Shown: positions 51,566 to 60,657 of the stretch, piece after piece
Numbering within the stretch: the first letter of the stretch is position 1
Layout: the number at the start of each line of letters is the position of its first letter
Origin: Phycisphaerae bacterium
GTDB taxonomy: Bacteria > Planctomycetota > Phycisphaerae > Phycisphaerales > UBA1924
DNA: 64,000 nucleotides
Assembly: GCA_014192545.1 (NCBI GenBank)
Contig: BJHL01000011.1
Coordinates: forward strand, 35,105 to 99,104
Reading direction: 5' to 3'
Program-made: the position numbers and the translations under genes
Notes under the pieces: generated by a model
What the model was told of the DNA's origin: nothing
The model's database searches: none
Seen by the model: only the letters and a program-made list of their open reading frames with translations

Positions 51566-51909
51566 GACAGAACACTTTCCGATGCGTCAGGTAGGCCGCC
51601 CGCAAAAGGGCGGTAGCCTTCCACACCAACGCTCCGCCCATCGCGGTAGGACAACCCGCGACGCACGCCGCGCCGTCAGCCTTTCTCCTCATCTTGAGAA
51701 GATAGAGCCCGCCCCGACAACCCTCGAGGCAGAGGACAAAAGCCAGTTCTCGAGGAAGGCCCATCGCCACAACCGGCAAAGCCACTCCCGCCCAGCGTCC
51801 TTCTGGGACGGAAGTTTAGCCCGTAGAAGTGGGGAAGTTCGCAAGTATCAAGCTCGCGAACTTGGCCCGTAATCGAACACTCTGCCAAGCCTTGCGGGCA
51901 TCGAACTGT
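51566..51909. other. Intergenic region upstream of rpsA
   Basis: Should contain the rpsA promoter (minus strand). A GC-rich dispersed hairpin lies at 51590-51619, within 25-54 bp of the rpsA start. No gene seen. Confidence 0.6.
51590..51619 (+). repeat. GC-rich dispersed hairpin, copy 5
   Basis: GGTAGGCCGCCC, loop GCAAAA, then GGGCGGTAGCCT. Arms pair as CCGCCC / GGGCGG with further AGGC/GCCT pairing. Confidence 0.75.
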
Positions 51910-53178
51910 TTACCACTCGATTCGGATCCATCCACCCGAACCGACTTCATTGAGTCCGTCATCTGTACCTGGTGCACCCGAACCAAAGGGCACCCATTGC
52001 TGGAGACCCGGCGTGTTGTTGGCAACACCCCAAGCACCAGCAACTGCGGGAAACACGAAGACATTCCCGTCATTGGGCAGGGGCACAGAGGGCACACGGA
52101 CAGACTTCGCCACACTGAACGAAAAGGACGTTCCTGAAACGGGAGAGGAGTTCTGCCCACCGGGATAACCACCTTCGGCATAGGCCCTGTTGAAGCCAGA
52201 TGAATCGCTTGTTCGTCGAAAGGCGGTTGTGCCACCCCGTTGACCATTTGGAAAAGAAGGACTTCCAAGTCCGGGCCGACCGACGATCAACTGATACTGC
52301 GCACCCGGCTCCACCAAGACGATCCACTCTGAATATGCACCGGGACCACCACTTTGACGACCAGTCGACGAGCCTGGCCCAGCCGAACCACCACCACCTA
52401 CGAGTGACACTTTTACACGCGTCACATTGGCGGGTGCTGTCCAATTAGTTGCATTGAAATAGTTACTCGACTCAATCGATCCATTCCTGCCGATTGCGTT
52501 GACGATCGATACGTTCCCCGACGTGTCCGTCACCATCTCCATTTCCAAATTGGTCAGGTCATTCCAAGAAGCAGTACCCGCGACGCGCACTGTTCCATTC
52601 ACATGCAACTGTGCCGTCGGCGTCAACGTCCCCAGCCCCACCAGCGGCGACCCAAAGTACGCCCGCCCGCCCAGTGCATAGATGGAATATCCAGTTGTCG
52701 ATGACGTTTGGGCGTACAGCGCCGGTGCAGACCCCGTCGTTGGTTGCGACAAAATTTCGACTGTCGGCGACAAGTTCGATGTGGAACGGAACCCGCCCGC
52801 CCTCGCGTGGTTGTTCGCTCCCGTCGTGATACCAAAGATGCCAAAACCATTGCCGGTGGTGTCAAAGCTGCGACCGTAAACGCCCACACCTCCCGTAAGT
52901 GCTGTATTCGCCGCAAAAACCGCCGACCCTTGCGGCGACGCAACGCCAGCGTTCAAACCTCGCGTTTGACCGCCCGTGCGGGTATCAACCGCAGAGATCG
53001 CTGCCGTTACAGCGATGCCAGAATTGACTACGTCGAGCAAATAGCTCGAAGACGGAGCCGCACCAACGCCGACCCGGCCTGCAGAGTAAAAAATGTCTGA
53101 GCCTGACGTAATCCAAGGCTGCGCAACGGCACCGTGAGAGAGAGCGAGTGCGAGCGTGACGGAGAGAGTTCGGAACAT
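51910..53178 (-). CDS. Secreted surface protein with glycine-rich C-terminal domain
   Basis: A 422-residue exported protein. Start at 53178 (MFRTLSVTLAL) with AAAGGATG upstream; signal peptide ends SHGAVAQ. The middle contains tail-fibre-like repeats (VGVYGRSFDTTGNGFGIFG, YFGSPLVGLGTLTPTAQLHV). The C-terminal 170 residues (VTRVKVSLVGGGGSAGPGS, GAQYQLIVGRPG ... GSGGWIRIEW) match the glycine-rich domain seen in phage-like surface proteins. Related in style to the protein at 23247-25193. Divergent from the membrane protein gene 41 bp away. Confidence 0.8.
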   Translation of the reverse strand: MFRTLSVTLALALSHGAVAQPWITSGSDIFYSAGRVGVGAAPSSSYLLDVVNSGIAVTAAISAVDTRTGGQTRGLNAGVASPQGSAVFAANTALTGGVGVYGRSFDTTGNGFGIFGITTGANNHARAGGFRSTSNLSPTVEILSQPTTGSAPALYAQTSSTTGYSIYALGGRAYFGSPLVGLGTLTPTAQLHVNGTVRVAGTASWNDLTNLEMEMVTDTSGNVSIVNAIGRNGSIESSNYFNATNWTAPANVTRVKVSLVGGGGSAGPGSSTGRQSGGPGAYSEWIVLVEPGAQYQLIVGRPGLGSPSFPNGQRGGTTAFRRTSDSSGFNRAYAEGGYPGGQNSSPVSGTSFSFSVAKSVRVPSVPLPNDGNVFVFPAVAGAWGVANNTPGLQQWVPFGSGAPGTDDGLNEVGSGGWIRIEW

Positions 53179-53219
53179 GGCTACATCCTTTCTGGTGGTG
53201 AGGTTCGACGACAAACAAC

Positions 53220-54713
53220 ATGCTCGAACGCATAATCTACCGAATGCGACAAGTCGAAACAAGCCCTTTCTTCGATTTTTTCCAAGTCGCGCGTGTCGCT
53301 CGCGTTCTCCTCTTCATCATCGCGCTGTCAATCTGCTGGTCGCTCGCCCTCATGCTCGTCTTCGCCCCGGGCTTGAGCAGCAACGACAGCGCCCAGCGCG
53401 CATGGATGATGACTTCCGTCGTCGAAGCCGGCACAACTTCCACCTACACCACGCCTCGCCTCGTCTTTGAACACGTCTTCCCGCCCATGATGACCCTCAC
53501 CGGAGCTTCGCTTCGATCAATCGGGGGCGGCTGGTCACTCCACACCTTTCTGCAAGCGTGCTGGCTCTTTTCAAGCTTCGGCGTGCTCGCCGTCCTTATA
53601 ATGGGTTGCTTGCGCGGATGCTTGGTGTGGCTGAGTTTCTGTCTGATTCCCATCGTCTGGAATCACACCATGGCCATGCTGCCTGACGCAGTCGTTGCCG
53701 CTGCACTACTCACAATCACCTCTGCGTTGCTCTGGCCAACACAGCCTGCGCGACGACAACTCCTCCTGCGATGCGGCATCATCTTCGCCAGCGGAGCCTT
53801 CGCGTTCGGCTACCGATTCAACACCGTCACCGTGTTGCCGCTACTGGTCGTCGCAGTCCTCGTTATGTCGCCGCGATTCGGCAAACTCGGTGCCGCATCA
53901 CTTGTCGCCGCACTGGTTCTTAGCGCAGGCGTCGGACCCCTGCTCCAACGGCTCGTGCCCTATCGCGAAAGCGACGTGGTTGCGCCGATGCTCGCATGGG
54001 AACACGTCGGCACGCTGCGATTCACAGGCGATCCCGATCTGCGCGCACGTCACTCACTCGATGCAATTCTCGGAAAAGACGGCGAAACTGCTCGTGCGAT
54101 CAGTGCACACTCATGGGAATCGATGGTGCCCACATGCTTCGCCCCAGATGCTTCGCTTCCCGCCGGATTGCTCCGTCAGCCAGATGTCGGTTCACGCATC
54201 CGTCACTCATTCATCGATCTCGTTCGCGATAAACCCGTGCTCTACGCGCGAAACAAACTGCGCGTGTGGCGAACGGTGCTGGGTATCGGCAATCCCTCCG
54301 GCCTGTATTGGATAGGCACCACGCCTCCCGCCTGGATCAAAGATCGCGGCATCGATCTCAGCGCAACCGGCCCCCTCTCCGCATGGCGCGAGCCAATCAA
54401 CCAGTGGGGCGAACGATTCTCCACGCAAACCCGACTCGCTTGGTTGCCTTGGGTCTGGTGCGCCATCACATCAATCCTCGCGGCCTTGAGTCTCGTCAAT
54501 CGCACCCGCATGCCCGCCCATGCTCAACTCATCGCGCAACACGCACTGCTGCTCTGGCTCATCGGCCTGTGCTACTTCGCCGGCTTCCTCATCATCGCCG
54601 GCAGTTACGAATGGCGATACTACTTCCCAAGTTTCGCATTCCACCTGCTCGCCGCATGCGCATGGGCCTTCGTTCTCATCGCGACGCTTCGCCACTGCGT
54701 CGTCAATAGATAG
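53220..54713 (+). CDS. Multi-pass membrane protein, glycosyltransferase-like, unknown
   Basis: A 497-residue protein with about nine hydrophobic segments (near residues 25-50, 100-130, 135-150, 155-172, 185-205, 210-245 and three in the last 110 residues). An acidic site on the first loop (SSNDSAQRAWM at about 54-64) resembles the D/E-containing first loop of GT-C enzymes. The region from 250 to 390 is soluble. No definite family; a lipid-linked sugar transferase is one possibility. Confidence 0.75.
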   Translation: MLERIIYRMRQVETSPFFDFFQVARVARVLLFIIALSICWSLALMLVFAPGLSSNDSAQRAWMMTSVVEAGTTSTYTTPRLVFEHVFPPMMTLTGASLRSIGGGWSLHTFLQACWLFSSFGVLAVLIMGCLRGCLVWLSFCLIPIVWNHTMAMLPDAVVAAALLTITSALLWPTQPARRQLLLRCGIIFASGAFAFGYRFNTVTVLPLLVVAVLVMSPRFGKLGAASLVAALVLSAGVGPLLQRLVPYRESDVVAPMLAWEHVGTLRFTGDPDLRARHSLDAILGKDGETARAISAHSWESMVPTCFAPDASLPAGLLRQPDVGSRIRHSFIDLVRDKPVLYARNKLRVWRTVLGIGNPSGLYWIGTTPPAWIKDRGIDLSATGPLSAWREPINQWGERFSTQTRLAWLPWVWCAITSILAALSLVNRTRMPAHAQLIAQHALLLWLIGLCYFAGFLIIAGSYEWRYYFPSFAFHLLAACAWAFVLIATLRHCVVNR

Positions 54714-54735
54714 CGTAAGCGGCATCATCCCGTGC

Positions 54736-54761
54736 CATCAGGCTGGCCTTGCAGCCTGATG
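54736..54761 (+). repeat. REP-like palindrome
   Basis: Stem CATCAGGCTG / CAGCCTGATG with loop GCCTTG, preceded by CGTGC. Matches copies at 63722-63749 and 63829-63854. Confidence 0.88.
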
Positions 54762-54810
54762 CGAACCCGGTGCCTGCCGCCGCGACTCATCCAGCCTGCC
54801 TTTTGCCTCG

Positions 54811-55611
54811 TCAATTCGCACAATCCCCACCCGCCAACACATTGAAAAAATCAATCACATCCAAATCTTCTGGATAAACCCCGTTGTTGTTGAAGTCAAT
54901 GTCATCACACCCCGCGCACTCGCCGCCCGCAAGCACGTCAAAGAACGCAATCACATCCGCATCCTCCGGAAAAACCCCGTTGTTGTTCACATCAATGTCG
55001 CCGCACAGCGACGCAATGGTGATCGTCTCATACGCAAACAGCAGCGGCGTCACATTCTCATTCAGCTCAATCGTGAAGTTGTACGACGAAATGTTTTCAA
55101 ACCCCCAAGTCCCAATCGCATCATACAAACGCAGCGACCCCAACGTCGGATCAGGCCCCACCGGCGGCACATTCCCAAACGTGCGCGAAAACGCAATCCC
55201 GAAATTATTCGGCGTCATCGCCAGCGGAATCTGCGTGTCAATGTCCGTCCCCTGCGAAAGAAAAAATCCATCCACCCGCGGATCATCATTCCGCAACACA
55301 AAATACGCCGCAGGCTGCGGATTGCTCCGCAGCGTCGTCACCACATTTCCCACTCGCAACGAAAAGTTCGTCGGCCCAAACCGATACCCGCGCGTCCGAC
55401 CCGGCAAATGCGGGCTATCAAGAAAATCCGTCGAATCCAAATCGATCGTCATCACCACGGGCGTTCCCGCCCCCAACCCCGCAAACGTGCCCGACGCAAA
55501 CCCGTTGCTCTCAACCTGCCCCGTCACCGTCACACGAATATCGCGCTCAGCCTGAGCACTACCCGCAGCAATCAGACAAACCGCAAATGCAAAACGTGAT
55601 GCAATCGTCAT
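54811..55611 (-). CDS. Secreted protein with two dockerin-like C-terminal tags
   Basis: A 266-residue exported protein. Start MTIASRFAFA with GGAGA upstream; signal peptide ends GSAQA. The central 185 residues are a beta-rich domain (VTVTGQVESNGFASGTFAGLG, VVMTIDLDSTDF) of unknown function. The last 60 residues hold two Cys-flanked EF-hand-like tags: DIDVNNNG then PEDADVIAFFDVLAGGEC, and DIDFNNNG then PEDLDVIDFFNVLAGGDC. Tags of this kind probably bind calcium and may anchor the protein to a cell-surface partner (inference from dockerins). Confidence 0.85.
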   Translation of the reverse strand: MTIASRFAFAVCLIAAGSAQAERDIRVTVTGQVESNGFASGTFAGLGAGTPVVMTIDLDSTDFLDSPHLPGRTRGYRFGPTNFSLRVGNVVTTLRSNPQPAAYFVLRNDDPRVDGFFLSQGTDIDTQIPLAMTPNNFGIAFSRTFGNVPPVGPDPTLGSLRLYDAIGTWGFENISSYNFTIELNENVTPLLFAYETITIASLCGDIDVNNNGVFPEDADVIAFFDVLAGGECAGCDDIDFNNNGVYPEDLDVIDFFNVLAGGDCAN

Positions 55612-55702
55612 GGTTGTTCTCCGCAAAAAGCCTGCAACAACCACGCATTATACAGGAAGCGTCAACCACCAGCCGCACGACGCACGCAAACGCGCATCAC
55701 CC

Positions 55703-57160
55703 TCACGCCCCAACCGCCCGCTCCCCGCGCTGCTTCATCACGCCCTCATACACCTTCACACACCGCTCCGCCGCCTGATCCCACGTGAGCCGATGCAACT
55801 CCATCCGCCCATGTGCCCGCAGCGTCTGGCTTAGTGGCGGGTGCTTCAGCACCGCCACAATCTTGTTCGCCATCTCATCAATATCCCAGAAATCAACCTT
55901 CAGCACATGCTGCAAAACTTCGCTCGCCCCGCTGGTCTTGCTCAAAATCACCGGCACATCATGTGAAATCGCCTCGAGTGCCGCAATGCCAAACGGCTCG
56001 CTCACACTCGGCATCACATAGCAGTCCGCCATCTTGAACACGCGCTCAATATCCCCGCCGCGCAAAAAGCCCGTAAACAAAACCTTCCCACCAATGCCCA
56101 TGCTCGCCGCCAGATCAATCATCCGCAGAGCCATGTCGCCGCTGCCTGCCAGCACAAACTTCGCATCCGGCACCTTCTCCAGCACGCGCTTCGCACTCGC
56201 GATGAAATACTCCGGACCCTTCTGCATCGTGATGCGCCCCAGGAACAAAACAATCTTGTCATCGTTCTCAATGTGCGCACCCTGCGCCGGCTGGTGGGCA
56301 TCACGATCCAGCCCGTTATACACCACATCCAACTTATCCGCCGGCACACCATACCGCCGCTCGCAAATGCTCGCCGTCAGTTGGCTCACGCACACCACCC
56401 GGTCCGCCGCATGCATCCCCGCACGCTCAATGTCATACACCCGCTGGTTCACGTTGTTCCCCGAGCGATCAAACTCCGTGCTGTGTACCTGCACCACCAG
56501 CGGCTTCCCCGTCACCTTCGCCACCGCAATCGCCGCCGGATACGTCAGCCAGTCGTGCGCATGAATGATGTCAAAGTCCTCACGCCGCGTCAGCGCAACA
56601 CACAGCCGCGCGTACCGCTCCGCATCACCCATCAAGTCATTGCCATACCCAACCCCCGCGCCGCCGCCCGTGCCAATAAACCCGCGCTCCGTCCCGCTCT
56701 TCATCTGCTGCGCCGGCTGCGGCACATTCAGCGGCTCACCCGCACTATCAACCGCCCCCTCAATATCGAGGGCACCATCCGAGTCCATCGCCGGCACTTT
56801 CTCAACACTTGCCCCAACACCCTGCGCCCGCTGCACACTGCTGCCCGGATATGGATTGCTAAAACTCGCCTGCACGCCATGAAACACCGCATGCTGAAAC
56901 GCATAAAGCCCCGAACCACCAGGCCCGCTGAGCGCCGCCAAATCTCGCAACGGCAAGCCGCCCTGCGCCGCCACCCCCGCCACACTCAGCGGCGAAAGCA
57001 TCTTCACATGGCTGCTCTTGGATTTGTCCACCGGCTTGGGCAAAACAAAAATGACCGAATGCCCCTGCTTATCGAGTGCTTTGGTCAGCCCATAGCACGC
57101 AATGCCCAGCCCGCCGGCAATAAATGGCGGAAATTCCCAACCGAGCATCAGAACGCGCAT
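55703..57160 (-). CDS. GT4-family glycosyltransferase, glycogen/starch-synthase-like
   Basis: A 485-residue GT-B enzyme. Start MRVLMLGWEFPPFIAGGLG at 57160 with GGAGG 7 nt upstream; the GGLG motif matches the ADP-glucose-binding start of glycogen synthases. The C-domain shows VVYNGLDRDAHQP, VLFLGRITMQKGPEYFI, MPSVSEPFGIAALEAISHDVPVI with the conserved Glu pair. A long low-complexity insertion lies at about residues 60-170. It may make glycogen or a related glucan, paired functionally with the GH15 enzyme; not proven. Confidence 0.85.
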   Translation of the reverse strand: MRVLMLGWEFPPFIAGGLGIACYGLTKALDKQGHSVIFVLPKPVDKSKSSHVKMLSPLSVAGVAAQGGLPLRDLAALSGPGGSGLYAFQHAVFHGVQASFSNPYPGSSVQRAQGVGASVEKVPAMDSDGALDIEGAVDSAGEPLNVPQPAQQMKSGTERGFIGTGGGAGVGYGNDLMGDAERYARLCVALTRREDFDIIHAHDWLTYPAAIAVAKVTGKPLVVQVHSTEFDRSGNNVNQRVYDIERAGMHAADRVVCVSQLTASICERRYGVPADKLDVVYNGLDRDAHQPAQGAHIENDDKIVLFLGRITMQKGPEYFIASAKRVLEKVPDAKFVLAGSGDMALRMIDLAASMGIGGKVLFTGFLRGGDIERVFKMADCYVMPSVSEPFGIAALEAISHDVPVILSKTSGASEVLQHVLKVDFWDIDEMANKIVAVLKHPPLSQTLRAHGRMELHRLTWDQAAERCVKVYEGVMKQRGERAVGA

Positions 57161-57272
57161 GACAAGACCTCCACCGGCGAAATCACTCCGCCACGCCGCA
57201 TGATATCGGGCCAAGTCGGCCATAAAGCCGAATTGCCCCCAATTGCCCGATCAAGTCAAAGTTGTGTGAAGT

Positions 57273-57866
57273 TCACACGTCGTCGATTGCCCGACGAATC
57301 GTCGAAAGCACGAGACCAAAACCCACAAGCACCTCGCTCACAAGCTTCTCCGTCGCCGGCACTTCTCGCGATACAAACTTCCCATCGCGAAGCGTGAACT
57401 GCGTCGCGGCAAGTGTCGCAACGTCAATCGCCCAATACTCGCGAACGCCCGCAGCTTCGTAATCGTCTCGCTTCGTCCGAAGATCAAGATTGCGAGTCGA
57501 CGCCGAAAGAAGTTCAACAACCAGGTCCGGTGCCAGTTGCACACGTTTGGGCACACCACCCAGCCGACCCTTCGCGATGAACATGATGTCAGGTCGGTAT
57601 ACGACGTCTGCGGCGAGCTCAATGTCACATTCAGTGACCACAACTCCCGCACCATGCGTCCTGGCGTGCGCCCGCATCAATTCGTACAAGTAACCTTGAA
57701 AGAGCTGATGTGCAAAATCTGGACTAGGCGACACAACCACCACCCCATGCAAAAGTTCATACTTATGGCCATCGTCTTCGAGCTGGGCAAACGCCTCAGC
57801 ACTCAGACGCAGGCCCATAAACGAGGGCTCAGCCAATCGCGTGTTGCGAGGAACGGGCGAAACCAT
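57273..57866 (-). CDS. Uma2-family (DUF820) endonuclease-like protein
   Basis: A 197-residue protein of the Uma2 type, a PD-(D/E)XK nuclease-like family. Core signatures: KYELLHGVVVVSP, DIELAADVVYRPDIMFI (catalytic Asp), PDLVVELLSAST and KRDDYEAAGVREYWAID (E...K). The biological role of the family is unsettled. Start may be the ATG at 57866 or MGLRLS at 57818. Confidence 0.88.
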   Translation of the reverse strand: MVSPVPRNTRLAEPSFMGLRLSAEAFAQLEDDGHKYELLHGVVVVSPSPDFAHQLFQGYLYELMRAHARTHGAGVVVTECDIELAADVVYRPDIMFIAKGRLGGVPKRVQLAPDLVVELLSASTRNLDLRTKRDDYEAAGVREYWAIDVATLAATQFTLRDGKFVSREVPATEKLVSEVLVGFGLVLSTIRRAIDDV

Positions 57867-57905
57867 ACATCATTCTAGTGCCACACTCCCCGTGCCACAA
57901 CCCCA

Positions 57906-58409
57906 CTACTCCTCCTCCCCCGCCTCCATATCCCCCAGCGGCCGAAACGTCGCCTCATACCCCAAAAGCATCTTCACCCCAAGCTCCACCGCTTTCCCCA
58001 TCTTCCCCTCGCCCAACTCCCGCACATCAATCGGCGTCACACTCCGAAACGTGTACAACTTCGCCTCATCGCGAAAATGCTCAAACGTCAGCGCCGGCCC
58101 GTCATACCCAAGTTCCACCAACTCTTCATGCAACAAATCCGGAATCTTGTCCCCGGTATGCACCAAGTCCTGCTCGATGCTCTGACTCAAGTATCGCGCC
58201 GCCGTCTTGAGATTCACCCACACCTTCCCATCTTCCACGCTCAGCGAATAAAACGCCGGATCGCCACTCGCCAGCGCATCGCATCGCACCATCGCATGCG
58301 CTGCCGTGACGTCACGCAACACCGCAACCTCACCAAAAACTCCCGCCGCTCGAACCTTCAGAGCAACAGCTTCAAAAAACGCAACGACGGATGCAGACTG
58401 ATTCATCAT
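57906..58409 (-). CDS. Hypothetical protein (167 aa)
   Basis: A soluble protein starting MMNQSASVVAFFEAVALKV, with helix-rich N- and C-terminal segments. A conserved-looking centre reads FYSLSVEDGKVWVNLKTAARYLSQSIEQDL, followed by DGPALTFEHFRDEAKLYTFRS. It ends with an acidic tail (DMEAGEEE). No family recognised. On the same strand as the Uma2 gene, 39 bp upstream of it. Confidence 0.75.
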   Translation of the reverse strand: MMNQSASVVAFFEAVALKVRAAGVFGEVAVLRDVTAAHAMVRCDALASGDPAFYSLSVEDGKVWVNLKTAARYLSQSIEQDLVHTGDKIPDLLHEELVELGYDGPALTFEHFRDEAKLYTFRSVTPIDVRELGEGKMGKAVELGVKMLLGYEATFRPLGDMEAGEEE

Positions 58410-58641
58410 GACCATGTATTTCACTACCAAAGTGTTTCAAACCCAACAGTGATCCGCCGCAACACCGGCGTCTCATCCACACCACCACCGCCAATCTTTC
58501 CCGCCCCATCCCACCCACGCGCGGCCGCCGCCCCACATTCGCCACAATTCCAGAACATCGCCCGCCCACTGGAACCGCCCCGATTCCTACGTATACTTCC
58601 CTCCCGGTCGCCTCGGCAATCGGCACATCTCAATACCACAA

Positions 58642-58725
58642 GCCCAGGTGGCGAAATTGGCAGACGCACTACCTTGAGGTGGTAGAGCCTTCACCGGCAT
58701 GCAGGTTCAAGTCCTGTCCTGGGCA
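58642..58725 (+). tRNA. tRNA-Leu(GAG)
   Basis: An 84-nt class II tRNA. Acceptor GCCCAGG / CCTGGGC pairs fully; anticodon stem CTACC / GGTAG frames loop TTGAGGT, anticodon GAG; extra arm present; T loop GTTCAAGTC. CCA not encoded. A terminator follows. Confidence 0.96.
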
Positions 58726-58736
58726 CTTTCTTCCCC

Positions 58737-58768
58737 ACGCCGCGATTCCCTTCGCGGCGTTTTCTTTT
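58737..58768 (+). terminator. Terminator after tRNA-Leu
   Basis: Stem CGCCGCG / CGCGGCG with an 8-nt loop, followed by TTTTCTTTT. Confidence 0.85.
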
Positions 58769-58967
58769 GCCCTCCCTAAAACCCCACACCCGCTCGGCTA
58801 TCGGTCGGCTCGCACTTCACATACGCGCCCAGCTTGTCCACAATCTCCCCATTTTTCTCGACAAAATCGCGAAAAATCTTTCACTGTGGCATATGCGCCC
58901 TTGATGCCCTGCGCAAATCCCGTACATTCACGTAACTCGTTGGCACCCCCGGCGGGTGACAGGTTCT

Positions 58968-59312
58968 ATGCACGGATGTTTTCTCGCGATCACCGGCCTT
59001 GCTCTCACCGCAAGTGCCTCACTCGCAAAGCCCTACGACGTTGACTGGTACACCGTCGACGCGGGCGGCGGCTATTCCTCAGCCCTCACATTCCAAGGTC
59101 TTTTCGAACTCTCAGGCACCATCGGTCAGCCCGACGCCAGTGACGAACTGACCTCCCCCGAAGGCTACAGCCTCGTCGGCGGCTTCTGGGCCAACACCAG
59201 CGCAGCCCCCTTCTCCGACATCGACTTCAATAACAACGGCAGCTTCCCCGAAGATCAAGACGTCACCGACGACGTCAACGTCCTCGCAGGCGGTACCTGC
59301 TCGAACGGTTGA
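58968..59312 (+). CDS. Small secreted protein with dockerin-like tag (114 aa)
   Basis: Signal peptide (MHGCFLAITGLALTASASLA), then DAGGGYSSALTFQGLFELSGTIGQPDA, a pattern I have often seen in short planctomycete proteins (SGTIGQPD, GGFWA). One Cys-terminated tag follows: DIDFNNNG, PEDQDVTDDVNVLAGGTC. The tag is divergent (TDDVN in place of VDFFN). Almost nothing but the signal, one short domain and the tag, so a surface-displayed minimal protein. Confidence 0.78.
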   Translation: MHGCFLAITGLALTASASLAKPYDVDWYTVDAGGGYSSALTFQGLFELSGTIGQPDASDELTSPEGYSLVGGFWANTSAAPFSDIDFNNNGSFPEDQDVTDDVNVLAGGTCSNG

Positions 59313-59321
59313 ACGTTTCGC

Positions 59322-59639
59322 ATGCGCTTTGAATTCCGTCTCTACATCGCCGCCGCTGGTCCAGGCCAAGTCGGCACCACGCTGCAAGCCAATAACACCA
59401 ACGTCACCAACTCGCGCTTCGCCGTCGAGCTCAAGGCTCGTGATGAAAAGCTCGCGGCTCAGCAGCAGCAGATCGATGAACTCGCCGCTCGCCTGGACAG
59501 CATGTCCAAGCAGCAGGTGCAGATCACGGCGTCGCCCGCCGTCATCGAAGGTGCGCCGCTGTGGCAGAGGGCCGGCGTGGGCCTGCTCATCGGCGTTCCG
59601 GCGTTGATGATCTTCGCTGCCAAGCGTCGTCGGGCTTGA
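59322..59639 (+). pseudogene. Tail-fibre-like gene remnant (internal deletion)
   Basis: The first 35 residues (FEFRLYIAAAGPGQVGTTLQ, NNTNVTNSRFAVEL) resemble the N-terminal domain of the secreted protein at 23247-25193 (RFRVYDAASGGAQ, NNTSIG, RFTVEL). They lack a signal peptide and run straight into a C-terminal coiled coil (KARDEKLAAQQQQIDELAARL) and a membrane-type end (VGLLIGVPALMIFAAKRRRA). The central and start parts appear deleted. It may still be expressed, being followed by a strong terminator. The 9-bp gap after the preceding gene places it in that operon. Confidence 0.6.
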
Positions 59640-59710
59640 GTCGGTTGCAGATCGGTTAGTTCATCTGAACCTGATTGATTTGGAAGAGCAACCACGCAAG
59701 AGTGAACCAT

Positions 59711-59740
59711 CGCCCCGCCTTCATAGGCGAGGCGTTTTTT
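59711..59740 (+). terminator. Terminator after tail-fibre remnant
   Basis: Stem CGCCCCGCCT / AGGCGAGGCG with a TCAT loop (one mismatch), then TTTTTT. Confidence 0.88.
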
Positions 59741-59816
59741 CATTTTCACAATCAACATGCTGGCGTCGCACTGCGTTTTGGTTTTGAAATGCGTCGGCGC
59801 GTGCGCGGCTGCACTC

Positions 59817-59855
59817 TTCATTCGGGCCTTCGCAGAGCTTCAGGCCCGGCGTCGG
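59817..59855 (-). repeat. REP-like palindrome, copy 2 of the 39-bp repeat
   Basis: Reverse complement of 23023-23061 with two mismatches over 39 bp; same GCTCTG apex. Confidence 0.8.
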
Positions 59856-60268
59856 GAGGCGTTGGATGTAGTTCGCACGCGTGTCACACCACAACATCAA
59901 TCAAGCCGCGACGCACGATGACTGTCCGCGTGGCTTGCACCAGTGTCACGCTCGCTTCTCGCGATGTTGTAGTCGCCAGCGTTGCGGTGGGTGCAGCGAC
60001 ATGCTGCAGATTGCCCGCCGAGCTCGTGCACGCATTCGCACACGCGTACGCACGCATCGCATCAACCGCAACCGCTGTTGAACTCGCCGCACTCAGCATC
60101 GAAGCAGCGTGCCGCACATGCACGTGTTCAGCCTCGCGTGCTTCTTTGTTGGCTTGAGCCAGAAACCGATGAAACGCCGGCGTGTAAGACTGCAAGCCAG
60201 GCTCAAACGTGTCGGCCTCGCGTTGCACCCATCGTTCGCCGTTCGATTGTGCGGTCGGATAATTTGCC

Positions 60269-60332
60269 GATCCCTGCACGCAGGGCCTTTGAGGAGAAAA
60301 ACCTCCGCCACTGCAAGTTTTTGCAAGGGATC
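60269..60332. other. Three-hairpin element with alternative pairing
   Basis: CCCTGC-AC-GCAGGG (60272-60285), GAGG...CCTC (60291-60305) and TGCAA-GTTT-TTGCA (60312-60325) follow one another. The outer arms GATCCCT (60269-60275) and AGGGATC (60326-60332) can pair instead, and the TGCA beside each arm extends that pairing with one bulge. Hairpin 1 and the outer stem compete for CCCT. Confidence 0.55.
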
Positions 60333-60548
60333 CAATCCGCATCTTGGTGGGAGTTGAAGTAACGGCGATGCCACCACAACTGCGCCGGGCAAGCCCCAAA
60401 AACAAGGCATCGCTCAACGTGCGCACACACAGTGCAGTGTGAACATCACTTCGAGCAATCAAGTGTGCGGTTTGTTGTCCCGATGCAACCACCAGCGAGG
60501 CGTTCACACAACACACGTCGAGTCTCAACAACTGTCAGGGCGGCCCTT

Positions 60549-60624
60549 GGGGGGCTCCAAGGGGTTTGAACCGGGGGGATGATTCGGGGGGCGATTGGGG
60601 GGTTAAATCGAGGGGGACTGGGGG
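60549..60624 (+). other. Cluster of seven G-runs (possible G-quadruplexes)
   Basis: Runs of 6, 4, 6, 6, 6, 5 and 5 G, separated by 6, 8, 7, 5, 9 and 3 nt, on the plus strand. Several four-run subsets meet loose G-quadruplex rules. It sits just before a terminator. Confidence 0.75.
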
Positions 60625-60627
60625 AAG

Positions 60628-60657
60628 AACGCGGTGATACAGATCACCGCGTTTTTC
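60628..60657 (+). terminator. Terminator after G-run cluster
   Basis: Perfect 11-bp stem AACGCGGTGAT / ATCACCGCGTT with loop ACAG, then TTTC. On the plus strand, where no coding gene precedes it. Confidence 0.85.

Noticed and set aside
59884..60531. 215-aa minus-strand ORF
   Set aside because: Cys-rich N-terminus, no start signal, no recognisable domain, and it overlaps the hairpin element; perhaps a decayed gene, not supported.
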